From NCBI RefSeq assembly GCF_000758685.1, contig NZ_CP009286.1, positions 1,518,501-1,582,500 of the forward strand: a DNA stretch of 64,000 nt, in the 5' to 3' direction. Below, piece by piece: positions 46,725 to 55,726 of this stretch. The notes under the pieces were generated by a model. It had not been told where the DNA came from. It saw only the letters and a program-made list of their open reading frames with translations, and did not search any database. Made by a program: the position numbers and the translations under genes. The stretch's first letter is position 1. Each line of letters begins with the position of its first letter. This DNA is from Paenibacillus stellifer. Its GTDB lineage: Bacteria; Bacillota; Bacilli; Paenibacillales; Paenibacillaceae.

Positions 46725-47840
46725 GTGTTACATGAAATTCAGGAAAGCCGGCTACTAACAGCGCGACCGTTCCAGGCCGGGCTTCTGGACCGTACATACG
46801 AGAATGTTCTGGAGCATATTGACAGTGGCGTGATGTTATTTGATGAGGACGGGATTCTTACTTTCGCAAACGCTCGCGCATATGGGATGCTCGAACTTCA
46901 GCACTATTCTTTGGCAGGACGTTCTTTGGTTTTTTTGCTGACTCATCCGGTTTTAAGCCGTCAGAAGAGAAAGCAACTGCTCCGTCTGTACCGGGAGACG
47001 GTGTACAAAGGCAGACGGGCTCATGAGTTTTCGGATGAATACGGCCGGTACTGGCAGGTATCCGCGTCTTATGGACCGGAGATGAACGGCAGCTACTTGT
47101 TTCTTATTAAAGAGATTTCCGAGTACAAGCAGATTGAGCGGACCGCGTACCAGAACGATAACCTGGCCATGCTTGGCAAATTATCCGCGTCGATTGCCCA
47201 TGAGATTCGCAATCCGCTGACCGCGATCCGCGGTTTTATTCAACTGCTGCGTCCTCACCTTCAAGGTCTTGGCAAAGAAGAGTACGCCAAAATTATCCTG
47301 GCGGAAATTGATCGTGCCAATGATATAATTCACGAGTTTCTGTCATCGTCCAAACCCTCATCACCCCAGGCTTCACTGATTACCGTTTCAGATTTGCTGA
47401 AGGAAGTGATTCTGCTTACCGAGAGCGAGGTGCTGATGAAGGGAGGCCAGATTGAGCTTACTGGCGTTGCCGGAGACCTCTGCCTCTACGCCGATGTGAA
47501 GCAGATCAAGCAGGTGCTTATCAACATGATCCGCAACTCGCTTGAGGCCATTACCGACCGTGTGGATGGCACAATGGGCCGGATTGAGCTAAGTGCGGAC
47601 AGAGACGGCAATGAAGTACGGATCTCCGTCGCTGACAATGGGAAAGGCATGGATACCTGCACCCTGAGCCGGCTGTTCCACCAGTTCTTCACGACCAAGG
47701 AGAATGGAACGGGCCTTGGGCTGTCCGTCAGCGACCGGATTATCAAGAATCATGGCGGACATATCTCCGTCACCAGCCGGCTTAACGAGGGAACATGCTT
47801 TATCGTTTCTCTCCCTCTGACAACAAGCTACAAGGCTTGA
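46725..47840 (+). CDS. PAS-domain sensor histidine kinase (sporulation-kinase-like, soluble)
   Basis: A 371-residue kinase: one PAS domain ('VLEHIDSGVMLFDEDGILTFANARAYGML', residues about 25-130), a HisKA domain with the phospho-accepting His in 'SASIAHEIRNPLTAIRGFIQLL', and an HATPase_c domain with N, G1, F and G2 boxes ('NMIRNSLEAI', 'VADNGKGMD', 'FFTTKENGTGLGLSV'). No membrane segment or response-regulator gene is nearby, as for the orphan kinases feeding Spo0F. The start is uncertain: GTG 46725 has AAGGGGG 11 bases upstream; the frame opens at a TTG at 46677. Confidence 0.87.
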   Translation: MLHEIQESRLLTARPFQAGLLDRTYENVLEHIDSGVMLFDEDGILTFANARAYGMLELQHYSLAGRSLVFLLTHPVLSRQKRKQLLRLYRETVYKGRRAHEFSDEYGRYWQVSASYGPEMNGSYLFLIKEISEYKQIERTAYQNDNLAMLGKLSASIAHEIRNPLTAIRGFIQLLRPHLQGLGKEEYAKIILAEIDRANDIIHEFLSSSKPSSPQASLITVSDLLKEVILLTESEVLMKGGQIELTGVAGDLCLYADVKQIKQVLINMIRNSLEAITDRVDGTMGRIELSADRDGNEVRISVADNGKGMDTCTLSRLFHQFFTTKENGTGLGLSVSDRIIKNHGGHISVTSRLNEGTCFIVSLPLTTSYKA

Positions 47841-47878
47841 TTTAACCCTTATGAGTACCCTAATGCCGGACCCACATC

Positions 47879-47918
47879 AAAAAGGCTGTGCAGCTCACGG
47901 AGAGCGCACAGCCTTTTT
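47879..47918. terminator. Bidirectional intrinsic terminator
   Basis: AAAAAGGCTGTGC (47879-47891) pairs perfectly with GCACAGCCTTTTT (47906-47918), giving T-runs on both strands between the convergent kinase and 49-residue protein genes. Confidence 0.88.
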
Positions 47919-47955
47919 GATACGAATAAGGATATAAGATCGGCAGGACCGGGGA

Positions 47956-48105
47956 TTAGAGCGAACGGCCCGTGGTTCTTTTCGCTTTGACTTGGTCGGT
48001 AAAGGACTGCACTCCATTTCTCAATTTCGTGCGGACATCCTTGTTCTTCAGCAGATAAGCCGCTCCGAGTGCCAGTGTGGTCAATAACGTTTTTCTCGTA
48101 TTCAT
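47956..48105 (-). CDS. Small protein with one hydrophobic segment (YtxH-like size)
   Basis: A 49-residue protein starting 'MNTRKTLLTTLALGAAYLLK' and ending in a basic tail 'KAKRTTGRSL'. One N-terminal hydrophobic helix suggests membrane association. GGGAGGT lies 7 bases before the ATG at 48105, which decides the start over the frame opening at 48159. It is 85 bp downstream of the feo cluster on the same strand. No known family. Confidence 0.62.
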   Translation of the reverse strand: MNTRKTLLTTLALGAAYLLKNKDVRTKLRNGVQSFTDQVKAKRTTGRSL

Positions 48106-48189
48106 GATGCATACCTCCCTGATATTGTCAGTCGAGATGCGGTTGCTTATTAGAAACATACCCGCCTTCCGAGGGAGTTAAACCATTAA

Positions 48190-48411
48190 TTAAATACCAG
48201 AATGCCCGCTGTGCTTCAGAATGCCGGATGGCGGATTCTCCTGGGTTCCGCAGCAGGACAGCGGTGAATTCATGGAAGCGGCCGAGCAGCTCTTTCCTTT
48301 GTCGCAGCCTGCGCAGGCGCCCTTCTTGCCTTTTTGAACATGCCGGTAAATAGTCCAGCCTGAATAGCCGAAGATAGCGGCAGCGATCAATACATTAACC
48401 AATATGTTCAT
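48190..48411 (-). CDS. FeoB-associated Cys-rich membrane protein
   Basis: A 73-residue protein: one N-terminal membrane helix ('ILVNVLIAAAIFGYSGWTIY') followed by a Lys-rich stretch and seven Cys-region residues ('GACAGCDKGKSCSA' and 'LSCCG'). This is the FeoB-associated Cys-rich family that follows feoB in many Firmicutes, where it may play the role of FeoC. It begins 39 bp after the feoB stop with GAGGT upstream. Confidence 0.83.
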   Translation of the reverse strand: MNILVNVLIAAAIFGYSGWTIYRHVQKGKKGACAGCDKGKSCSAASMNSPLSCCGTQENPPSGILKHSGHSGI

Positions 48412-48450
48412 CTTGGTTACCTCACTTTCGCGTATGAAGACATGATGGAA

Positions 48451-50463
48451 TCAGGCGAAGCCCAGCAGACGTCCTCCCTGATAAATGACCAGGCTAACGA
48501 TGTAGGCCAGTGCAACGGCATATCCGATGGAGAACAGGGTCCATTTCCAGGAAGCTGTCTCTTTCTTAATAACGCCAACCGTAGCCAGGCAAGGGGTGTA
48601 CAGCAGAATGAAGACCATGAAGCTTACCGAGCTTAGTGGCGTGAACATCTGGGAGATCAGCGCATTCAGACTAGCGCCCTCCTGGGTGTTGTAAATGATG
48701 CTCATCGTTGATACGACAACTTCTTTCGCCAGGAATCCAGGTACGAGCGTGGAGCCCGCCTGCCAGAACCCGAAGCCGAGCGGCTGAAGCAGAGGAGCGA
48801 TCAAACCGCCGAATTTGGCGAGGAAGCTGTGGTCCATATCGACGTTAACTCCACTCGGACCGACATAGGACATGATCCAAATGATAACCGAGCCTGCCAA
48901 AATAATGGTGCCCGCTTTGCGAAGAAAGCCTTTACCCTTCTCCCAGGTGCTGCGGGACAGCGATTTGAGCTGCGGCATCCGGTAAGGCGGAAGCTCAATC
49001 ACGAATACGGAAGACTCGTTCTTGAACAAATATTTCGAGAACAGCTTGCACAGCAGAAGCGCGAACACGATTCCCAAGGCGTACATCGTCATGATCACCG
49101 CGGCCTGGTTGGCAGGGAAGAATACGGCGGCGAAGAGCAGATATACCGGAAGCCGGGCGGAACAGGACATAAGCGGCAGCAGAAGAGTGGTTAACATCCG
49201 GTCTTTGGGCTGCTCAATGCTGCGTGCGGCCATGATGGCGGGCACATTACAGCCGAAGCCGATAATGAAAGGGATAAACGCTTTGCCGTTCAGCCCCATC
49301 CGTTCCATGATGCTGTCCATAACGAGACTGACACGGGCCATATATCCCGAATCTTCCACGAAAGAAATGATCAGGAAGAGGATAAAGATCTGTGGCACAA
49401 AGACAATAACTCCGCCGACCCCGCCGATGATGCCGTCGACAATCAAGGCATGTAAGAAGTCGGAAGCCCCAATGGAATCCAGAAGCGAGGTCGCTCCGCT
49501 GCTAATCGGGCCTGAAATAAGGCCGTCGAGCAGATCGGAGAGCGGCGCTCCCACCCATTCGAAGGTCGTTTTGAACAGCACGTACATAAATGCTAAAAAT
49601 ATAGGCAGTCCCAGATATCGGTTGGTGAGAACGATGTCCAAGCGCTCTGTGAGATTATGCGGCTTGATGCCTGACGCATCCAGTGCATCTTGGCACAGAT
49701 TCCGAATATATTGAGTGCGGATGGAGCGGATCCACTGCGGAAGGGTAAGAGCTAGCTTCTTGATCTGCAGTTCGCTCTGACAAGAATTTCGGATGGCTGT
49801 CAGCTTTTGAAGATCACTTTTACCAGTAAGGACTTGTGAGATGACCGGGTTCTGCTCCAGAAATTGCAGCGCAACCCAGCGCGAATTGGGTAGACCGGGG
49901 ATGGATCCCAGCTCGCGTTCAATGGCGGATACGGCTTGTTCGACTACAGGCCCGTAATCCAGCCGGAATGTGACGGGCGGGATATCAGCGGAGTTCTCAA
50001 GCATGCTGAGCACCTGCGAGCTGCCTTTCCCGGTTCTGGCGACCAGTGGAAGCACGGTGACGCCAAGCCGCCTCTGAAGGGCTTCGGGATCGACGATAAT
50101 GCCTCTGGATTTGGCGACATCAACCATATTTAGACCGATTAGGGTCGGCCTCCCATACTCCAGAAGCTGAACGGTCAGCATCAGATTGCGTTCAAGCTGG
50201 GAAGCATCCACAATGTTGACAAGAGCTTCGGGAGCTTCCTCCAGCAAATACTGGGTAGCTACGCCTTCGTCGCGGGAGAGGGGATGAAGGGAGTAGATGC
50301 CGGGCAGATCGATCAGCGTGCCGGCCCCGTTCTTCAGATCGCCGACCTTCTTCTCCACCGTGACGCCTGCCCAGTTCCCTACATATTCATAAGATGAAGT
50401 CAGTGTATTAAAAAGAGAAGTCTTACCGGTATTGGGATTTCCAAGAAGTGCGATTGAACTCAT
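48451..50463 (-). CDS. feoB: Ferrous iron transport protein B
   Basis: Fe2+ uptake across the cytoplasmic membrane; 670 residues. The N-terminal G domain has G1 'GNPNTGKTSLFN', G3 'LIDLPGIYSL' and G4 'GLNMVDVAK'; the membrane part has two Gate motifs ('FVPQIFILFLIISFVEDSGYMAR', 'GFGCNVPAIMAAR') and ends with hydrophobic helices. The ATG overlaps the feoA stop by 4 bases (ATGA). Followed by the Cys-rich partner gene. Control region lies upstream of feoA. Confidence 0.95.
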   Translation of the reverse strand: MSSIALLGNPNTGKTSLFNTLTSSYEYVGNWAGVTVEKKVGDLKNGAGTLIDLPGIYSLHPLSRDEGVATQYLLEEAPEALVNIVDASQLERNLMLTVQLLEYGRPTLIGLNMVDVAKSRGIIVDPEALQRRLGVTVLPLVARTGKGSSQVLSMLENSADIPPVTFRLDYGPVVEQAVSAIERELGSIPGLPNSRWVALQFLEQNPVISQVLTGKSDLQKLTAIRNSCQSELQIKKLALTLPQWIRSIRTQYIRNLCQDALDASGIKPHNLTERLDIVLTNRYLGLPIFLAFMYVLFKTTFEWVGAPLSDLLDGLISGPISSGATSLLDSIGASDFLHALIVDGIIGGVGGVIVFVPQIFILFLIISFVEDSGYMARVSLVMDSIMERMGLNGKAFIPFIIGFGCNVPAIMAARSIEQPKDRMLTTLLLPLMSCSARLPVYLLFAAVFFPANQAAVIMTMYALGIVFALLLCKLFSKYLFKNESSVFVIELPPYRMPQLKSLSRSTWEKGKGFLRKAGTIILAGSVIIWIMSYVGPSGVNVDMDHSFLAKFGGLIAPLLQPLGFGFWQAGSTLVPGFLAKEVVVSTMSIIYNTQEGASLNALISQMFTPLSSVSFMVFILLYTPCLATVGVIKKETASWKWTLFSIGYAVALAYIVSLVIYQGGRLLGFA

Positions 50464-50702
50464 GACACGTTCACCGTAATCTTGGAGGCTTCGTTACGCC
50501 GGATGGCCAGAAGCTGGCCGTTGCACTCCAGCATGACAGGTCCGAAGAATGGGCCTTTGCCTTTGAGACAGACTGTGCAGCCTTCCGAGACGCCGAGGTC
50601 AGCCAGACGCCGCTGAAGAATAGGATTCATTCCTTCAATTCCCTGAATGGAGCCGCTCGAACCGATCTGCAGTTGCATTAATTGACAAACTGAAGCAATC
50701 AT
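50460..50702 (-). CDS. feoA: Ferrous iron transport protein A
   Basis: An 80-residue SH3-like protein that supports FeoB: 'NPILQRRLADLGVSEGCTVCLKG' and 'PVMLECNGQLLAIRRNEASKI' are the family core. GGAGGGA lies 6 bases before the ATG at 50702; the frame extends to 50810 through the promoter and regulator sites, so the longer form is rejected. First gene of the feo operon. Confidence 0.92.
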   Translation of the reverse strand: MIASVCQLMQLQIGSSGSIQGIEGMNPILQRRLADLGVSEGCTVCLKGKGPFFGPVMLECNGQLLAIRRNEASKITVNVS

Positions 50703-50724
50703 CCTAAATCCCTCCGGTGGAGAC

Positions 50725-50739
50725 TGATAATCAATCTCA
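50725..50739 (-). promoter_or_regulatory. Fur-like box in front of feoA
   Basis: Read on the minus strand, TGAGATTGATTATCA matches the 7-1-7 Fur consensus TGATAATnATTATCA at 12 of 14 defined positions, with the second half-site perfect. It lies just upstream of the feoA ribosome site, where a bound repressor would block the early transcript. Confidence 0.65.
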
Positions 50740-50780
50740 TTTCGTTTTTTGTAATTTAGCACTTTTTCATCGAAATTTAC

Positions 50781-50796
50781 AGTGATTTTCATCACA
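50781..50796 (-). promoter_or_regulatory. FNR/CRP-type activator site of the feo operon
   Basis: Minus strand TGTGATGAAAATCACT fits TGTGA-N6-TCAC(A/T), the binding pattern of Bacillus Fnr and related proteins. A -10-like TAAATT (50753-50758, minus) places its centre about 42 bp upstream of the predicted start of transcription, the classic position for direct activation. Anaerobic activation of ferrous iron uptake would make sense; protein and use are inferred. Confidence 0.6.
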
Positions 50797-51000
50797 TGGA
50801 TTTTCTGCACTGCCAGCCCTGGAACAAGGCTCAGTTTGGTGCTGTTAGGTATTTGGAACTTCTTCTTCCGGAAGATGTAGTCCGCGTATCACAAGTTTGA
50901 TAAATATAGCTGTAACTTTATCAAGAAGCCATACCGATATTTATTAGTAGAGATAAAAAAGAATGATCAAAAAAATACGAAAAATCAGACGCGAGGGCTT

Positions 51001-53127
51001 ATGAAAAGTGAACAGAAAAAAACGGTATGGACGGTAGCCGGCGGTGCGGTGCTGTTCCTGCTTATTCTTACCCTGCATCCCGCTCTGAATAGAGCGGGCG
51101 ATATTGGGGCTATGTCCGCTTTGTATATAATCGCCGGCTGGCTCGCCAGCGCCCTTGGATTCGCCATTTTTGCGCAAGGCTGGCTATTATTCTCCAGCCA
51201 GCTGTCCAAGGGCAGACTGTACACTTCAGCTCTGTTTCTTGGAGTCTGCGTATTTGATCTTTTACATACTCTTGGCTTTGTTGGCACGCCTTTTATCAGC
51301 CACCTGATCAGCCGCGACCAATCGCTCTGGCTGCTCACGCTGTCCCGGCTCGTCAGCAGCTTCGGCATTCTGTTTATTTTCGGCGGAGAAGTATCCTCCA
51401 CGCTCGTATCGGCCAAGAACAGCGTGCTGCGTAGAGCCCTTCTGCTGACCGCCGTAACACTGGCCGCGGCTTTATCGGTATTTTACATGTTCTCTGAAGC
51501 CTTGAATTCCGATGCAGGCGGAGGAATCCGGACGTTTCTCAATGTTGCGGCTCTGATGCTGTATCTGCTCACGATAGGGTTCATCGTATATCCCCGAAAT
51601 GTGGAGAAGTCCTCCTCGCTGCTCATCGTCATCCGATCGCTTGTGTTCCTGGCACTCAGCCAGGCCTTCTACATTCTGGGCGAGGAGCAGGGAGCTGTTG
51701 ATCTGCTGCTTGGAGCCTTCTCTTGCGTCGTAGCCTACTATCTGATGCTGAAAGGCGTCTACCGGCTGACGATCGAAGAACCGTTCTTCGAGGAACGGGC
51801 GGTTAAGGAACAGATTAACCATCTGGCTTATCATGACGACCTGACAGGCCTTCCGAACAGACGAAGACTGCTCCAGCAGGTCGATGAAATGATCGCCCGG
51901 CATGCGGCTTCCAGTCTGCGCGGATATTCGGCACTTTCCGTTCTCAATATCAATCACTTCAAGAACATTAATGACTCACTTGGCCACGTTGCCGGTGACA
52001 GCATGCTTCAAACCGTCGCCTTACGGATTGGAGAGGATATTGTTCATGGGGAAGAGCTCTTCAGCATGGGGGGCGACGAATTTGCTTTCCTGATGACCGA
52101 CCGGGTCAGCGTGGAGAGCTGCATGACGCGGTCCAGGGAGCTTCTGCAGATGTTCGACAAGCCTATCGAGCTTGATTCAAGCGAGTACCATATTTCGCTT
52201 AGCCTCGGGATCAGCATCTACCCCGGAGACGGCGAAACCGCCGAACAGATGGTGCAGAACGCCGACACTGCCGTTCACAGCGCCAAGGAGCAAGGCGTGG
52301 ACATCCGCCGCTACACCCCTTTGATGCAGATGAAGGCGAAGGAAAAGCTGAAGCTGGAGAATGATCTGCGGCGCGCGCTCGAGCGGAACGAATTCTACCT
52401 CGTCTATCAGCCGCAGATTCAGCTCTCGACACGGAAGCTTGTCGGGATGGAAGCTTTGCTCAGATGGCAGCATCCGAAGAGAGGACTTGTATCGCCGGCT
52501 GAGTTCATTCCGATCGCCGAAGAGAGCGGTATGATCGTACCGCTTGGAGAGTGGGTGCTCAAGACAGCATGCCGCCAGAACAAGGAATGGCAGAATGCCG
52601 GTTACCGTCCCATCTGCGTCTCAGTCAACCTGAGTCTGCGCCAATTTATGCAGCCCAATCTGGCAGGTAAGATCGAGGAGTTCCTGGAAGAGATCGGGCT
52701 CGACCCCCGCTTTGTCGATCTTGAAATTACCGAGAGCATGACTCTCGACAAGGAAAAGGCGTTCGAGCAGCTGCAGCGGCTCAAGGACATCGGCGTATAC
52801 ATCAGTATTGACGACTTCGGGACAGGCTACAGCTCGCTGCATTATTTGAAGAATATGCCGATTGACCGTTTGAAGATTGACCGCTCATTCGTTTCGGAGG
52901 TTTTGGAGGACAGCAACAACGCCGCCATCGTCTCCACCATTACCTCCATGGCTCACCACCTGAAGCTGAAGGTGACGGCGGAGGGCGTAGAGAACGAAGA
53001 TCAACTGCAGTTCCTCCGGCAGCAGCACTGTCATGAGGGGCAGGGCTACTTCTTCAGCAAGCCGATTGAAGCACAGGAGTTTGAGAATGCGTTTCTGCGG
53101 TCCGCGCTGTATGGCATGCCTTCCTGA
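51001..53127 (+). CDS. MASE3-GGDEF-EAL membrane protein (c-di-GMP turnover)
   Basis: A 708-residue protein: eight or so membrane segments in the first 250 residues with MASE3 character, then a GGDEF domain (motif at residues 357-361) and an EAL domain (motif E484-A-L). EAL catalytic residues look complete ('EALLRW', 'ITESM', 'DDFGTGYSSL', 'KIDRSFV', 'AEGVE'), so phosphodiesterase activity is likely. In the GGDEF domain the metal-site 'DxD' before 'FK' is Asn316-Ile-Asn318 and there is no RxxD inhibitory site, so cyclase activity is doubtful. GAGGG precedes the ATG weakly. Confidence 0.92.
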   Translation: MKSEQKKTVWTVAGGAVLFLLILTLHPALNRAGDIGAMSALYIIAGWLASALGFAIFAQGWLLFSSQLSKGRLYTSALFLGVCVFDLLHTLGFVGTPFISHLISRDQSLWLLTLSRLVSSFGILFIFGGEVSSTLVSAKNSVLRRALLLTAVTLAAALSVFYMFSEALNSDAGGGIRTFLNVAALMLYLLTIGFIVYPRNVEKSSSLLIVIRSLVFLALSQAFYILGEEQGAVDLLLGAFSCVVAYYLMLKGVYRLTIEEPFFEERAVKEQINHLAYHDDLTGLPNRRRLLQQVDEMIARHAASSLRGYSALSVLNINHFKNINDSLGHVAGDSMLQTVALRIGEDIVHGEELFSMGGDEFAFLMTDRVSVESCMTRSRELLQMFDKPIELDSSEYHISLSLGISIYPGDGETAEQMVQNADTAVHSAKEQGVDIRRYTPLMQMKAKEKLKLENDLRRALERNEFYLVYQPQIQLSTRKLVGMEALLRWQHPKRGLVSPAEFIPIAEESGMIVPLGEWVLKTACRQNKEWQNAGYRPICVSVNLSLRQFMQPNLAGKIEEFLEEIGLDPRFVDLEITESMTLDKEKAFEQLQRLKDIGVYISIDDFGTGYSSLHYLKNMPIDRLKIDRSFVSEVLEDSNNAAIVSTITSMAHHLKLKVTAEGVENEDQLQFLRQQHCHEGQGYFFSKPIEAQEFENAFLRSALYGMPS

Positions 53128-53197
53128 TTGACCACGTCAGGATTTGGAATTGCCATCCCGGTGCGGAAGTGATAAAATGTTAAATGTTCAATAAATT

Positions 53198-53271
53198 GCG
53201 GGTGTAGTTCAATGGTAGAACTTCAGCCTTCCAAGCTGATAGCGTGGGTTCGATTCCCATCACCCGCTCCA
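53198..53271 (+). tRNA. tRNA-Gly, anticodon TCC, CCA encoded
   Basis: Acceptor GCGGGTG (53198-53204) pairs with CACCCGC (53261-53267); T is the discriminator and CCA (53269-53271) is encoded. The anticodon stem TCAGC/GCTGA holds the loop CTTCCAA with anticodon TCC, and the T arm GTGGG-TTCGATT-CCCAT is standard. Reads GGA/GGG codons. Confidence 0.97.
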
Positions 53272-53288
53272 AATTTACGTCAGAACAT

Positions 53289-53317
53289 CCCCTGAGCCGC
53301 AGGGGTTTTATTTTTTA
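53289..53317 (+). terminator. Intrinsic terminator of tRNA-Gly
   Basis: CCCCTG (53289-53294) pairs with CAGGGG (53300-53305), followed by a T-rich run. Confidence 0.8.
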
Positions 53318-53348
53318 TATGCAGGTTATTCTATGCCTGGTTCATCAA

Positions 53349-53381
53349 AAAGGGCTCTCGCTACTTCAGCGGGAGCCCTTT
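53349..53381. terminator. Terminator for the dipeptidase gene
   Basis: AAAGGGCTC (53349-53357) pairs with GAGCCCTTT (about 53373-53381), with an inner CGCT/AGCG pair. On the minus strand the hairpin is followed by TTTT, fitting the dipeptidase transcript. Confidence 0.75.
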
Positions 53382-53394
53382 GACTTGTTGTGAT

Positions 53395-54750
53395 TTACAG
53401 CGACTTCAGGTACTCGACGATCGTCAACAGACCTTTGTCGAAGTTCTCAAGGTTGAAATGCTCGTCGGGAGCATGCAGGTTCTCATCGTCAAGACCGAAG
53501 CCCATCAACACGACGGGGGCCTGCAGAATGCGGGAGAAGCTCTCCATGATCGGGATGGAGCCGCCGTCCTTCGTGAACAGCGCCCGGGTTCCGTACACCT
53601 TGCCATAAGCATCGGCAGCCAGCTGCAGGAACTCGTTCGACGGGTCGATGTTGAAGGCGAACGCCTTCTCCATCTGCCGGACATGGACCTCTGCGCCCGG
53701 CTGGATTCGGGCTTTCAAATGCGCTTCGATGGCGTCCAGCACCTTCTGGGGATTCTGATCCCCGACCAGCCGGCACGTAATCTTGGCATGGGCTTCCTTC
53801 GGAATAACCGTCTTGCTGCCTTCGCCCTGGAAGCCGCCGTATACGCCGTTAAGCTCGAGGGTCGGCCGGGCGCCGACACGCTCGACGAAGGTGTAGCCTT
53901 CCTCGCCGTAGAGGGCGCTCAGGCCGAGGCTTTCCCGGATCTTCTCTTCATCAAGTCCCTGCTTGGCGAACTCTTCCCGCATCATCGGAGACAATTCAGG
54001 AACGCCTTCATAGAATCCTTCAACAGCGACGCGGCCTTTGTCGTCATGCAGCGAGGTCAGCAGCGAGACAAGCGCGTGCAGCGCATTGGGAACGGCGCCG
54101 CCGTAAGAGCCGGAGTGGAGGTCTGTAGCGGCTGTGGTCACGTCGACCTCCAACGAGCAAAGGCCCCGAAGACCTGTGCAGATCGCTGGTCTTCCGCGCT
54201 CCAGAAGCGAGGTGTCCGAGACAAGCACGGCGTCGGCGGCCAGCAGCTCTTTGTTGGCTTCAAGGAAGTCCGTCAGATGGACGCTGCCGATCTCTTCCTC
54301 GCCCTCAATGCATAGCTTGACGTTGACCGGCAGGGTACCCTCGGTCTTCAGAACAGCCTCCAGCGCTTTGATATGCAGGAAGACCTGGCCTTTATCGTCC
54401 GTTGCGCCGCGGGCATACAGCTTGCCGTCCCGGATGTTCGGCTCGAACGGCGGGGTAGTCCAGAGATTCAGCGGGTCCACCGGCTGAACGTCGTAATGCC
54501 CGTATACAAGCAGGGTCGGCTTCCCTGGGGCATGCAGATAGTCGGCATAGACAACGGGATGGCCTCCTGTAGGATGAATCGTAACATGCTCGAGACCTGC
54601 CTGATTGAGCGTCTTCGAGAGCCATTCAGCGGCTGCCTGAATATCCGGTTTGTGGGCGGACAGGGCAGAGATGCTCGGGATGCGCAGCCATTCGCTCAGC
54701 TCATTCAGATGTTCTTCCCGGCGGGATTCGAAATAGGCAGTGTAAGACAT
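53395..54750 (-). CDS. M20-family dipeptidase
   Basis: A 451-residue di-zinc peptidase of the CNDP/PepV-like M20 group. Metal ligands and catalytic acid are visible: 'YGHYDVQPV' (His, Asp), 'ATDDKGQ' (bridging Asp), 'IEGEEEIGS' (catalytic Glu), and a late His in 'HAPDEHFNLEN'; the lid domain has 'TDLHSGSYGGAVPN'. No signal peptide, so it is cytoplasmic and likely degrades imported dipeptides. AGGAGGT lies before the ATG. Single-gene unit with its own terminator. Confidence 0.92.
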   Translation of the reverse strand: MSYTAYFESRREEHLNELSEWLRIPSISALSAHKPDIQAAAEWLSKTLNQAGLEHVTIHPTGGHPVVYADYLHAPGKPTLLVYGHYDVQPVDPLNLWTTPPFEPNIRDGKLYARGATDDKGQVFLHIKALEAVLKTEGTLPVNVKLCIEGEEEIGSVHLTDFLEANKELLAADAVLVSDTSLLERGRPAICTGLRGLCSLEVDVTTAATDLHSGSYGGAVPNALHALVSLLTSLHDDKGRVAVEGFYEGVPELSPMMREEFAKQGLDEEKIRESLGLSALYGEEGYTFVERVGARPTLELNGVYGGFQGEGSKTVIPKEAHAKITCRLVGDQNPQKVLDAIEAHLKARIQPGAEVHVRQMEKAFAFNIDPSNEFLQLAADAYGKVYGTRALFTKDGGSIPIMESFSRILQAPVVLMGFGLDDENLHAPDEHFNLENFDKGLLTIVEYLKSL

Positions 54751-55011
54751 AATATGTACCTCCTGGGTTTGCGGAGCCGATTAACGGCGGCTTCGTTCGG
54801 ATGGCTCCCTGTGAGAGGAGCTCTACAGGAACATTATACCGGAGTCGGCACGCTACAATCAAAGTCCGTCCGATCCCGCGGCCATAGTGTTCCGAAGGAG
54901 GTTGTTTTGCCCGTCTCGGGCGTGATAGACTGGGACAAATCAGCTGGACATCGTTAATTCAGAACAGAGAAAACAGAGATATGATCCGCAGGATCGGGAG
55001 GAGCGAAAGCA

Positions 55012-55629
55012 ATGGAAGCCAAATGGTTGAGCTGGGCCAAGGAGATTCAGGGAATCGCACAGACGGGACTGGAATACGGCAAGGATGTGTATGACCTGGA
55101 GCGCTATGAGGCACTGCGGGAGCTGAGCATCGACATTATGGAGAATTACACGTTTGAGAGCAGAGAGAAGATCAAGCTTGCTTTTGCCGATGATAAAGGG
55201 TACTGCACCCCCAAGGTCGATATTCGGGGAGTTGTGTTCCAGGAAGGCAAGATTTTGATGGTCCGCGAAAAAATCGACGGCAAATGGGCACTGCCCGGCG
55301 GCTGGGCCGATATCGGCTACTCTCCGAGCGAAGTCGCGGCGAAGGAAATTTGGGAGGAGTCCGGATTTGAGGCCAGACCGATTCGCCTGCTTGCCGTGAT
55401 GGACAAGAAATTCCATGGTCATCCGCCTGACCCTTATCATATCTACAAGCTGTTCATCCTCTGCGAAATTAGCGGTGGAGAGGCGGCTGGAGGCGTGGAG
55501 ACAAGCGAAGTCGGCTTCTTCGGAGAGGAAGAACTGCCGGAATTGTCGGTAAGCCGCAATACGGAGGCGCAAATCCGAACGATGTTCGAGTATCTGCGCG
55601 ACCCGGACAAGCCGGTGCTTCTGGATTAA
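55012..55629 (+). CDS. Nudix hydrolase with N-terminal Nudix_N domain (YjhB-like)
   Basis: A 205-residue hydrolase of nucleoside-diphosphate-linked compounds. Residues 1-60 form the helical N-domain ('KWLSWAKEIQGIAQTGL'), then the Nudix fold. The Nudix box 'GWADIGYSPSEVAAKEIWEESGF' departs from GX5EX7REUXEEXGU by Tyr for the first Glu and Lys for Arg, a variation I associate with this subfamily, while the metal-binding 'EEXG' is kept. GGAGGAG stands before the ATG. Substrate unknown. Confidence 0.88.
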   Translation: MEAKWLSWAKEIQGIAQTGLEYGKDVYDLERYEALRELSIDIMENYTFESREKIKLAFADDKGYCTPKVDIRGVVFQEGKILMVREKIDGKWALPGGWADIGYSPSEVAAKEIWEESGFEARPIRLLAVMDKKFHGHPPDPYHIYKLFILCEISGGEAAGGVETSEVGFFGEEELPELSVSRNTEAQIRTMFEYLRDPDKPVLLD

Positions 55630-55682
55630 ACGCCTGTCAATTCACTCAGCATTTGCATCATCCGATTCGAAACACTTATTGA

Positions 55683-55726
55683 AGCCATATATAGACAGAT
55701 CGAATCCGTCTGATCTATATATGGCT
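55683..55726. terminator. Long perfect hairpin after the Nudix gene
   Basis: AGCCATATATAGA (55683-55695) pairs perfectly with TCTATATATGGCT (55714-55726); the loop can extend by CAGA/TCTG. No clear T-run follows on the plus strand, so it may be a terminator or a stabiliser. The rest of the 339-bp gap 55630-55968 is AT-rich with a -10-like TAAAAT near 55815. Confidence 0.55.
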
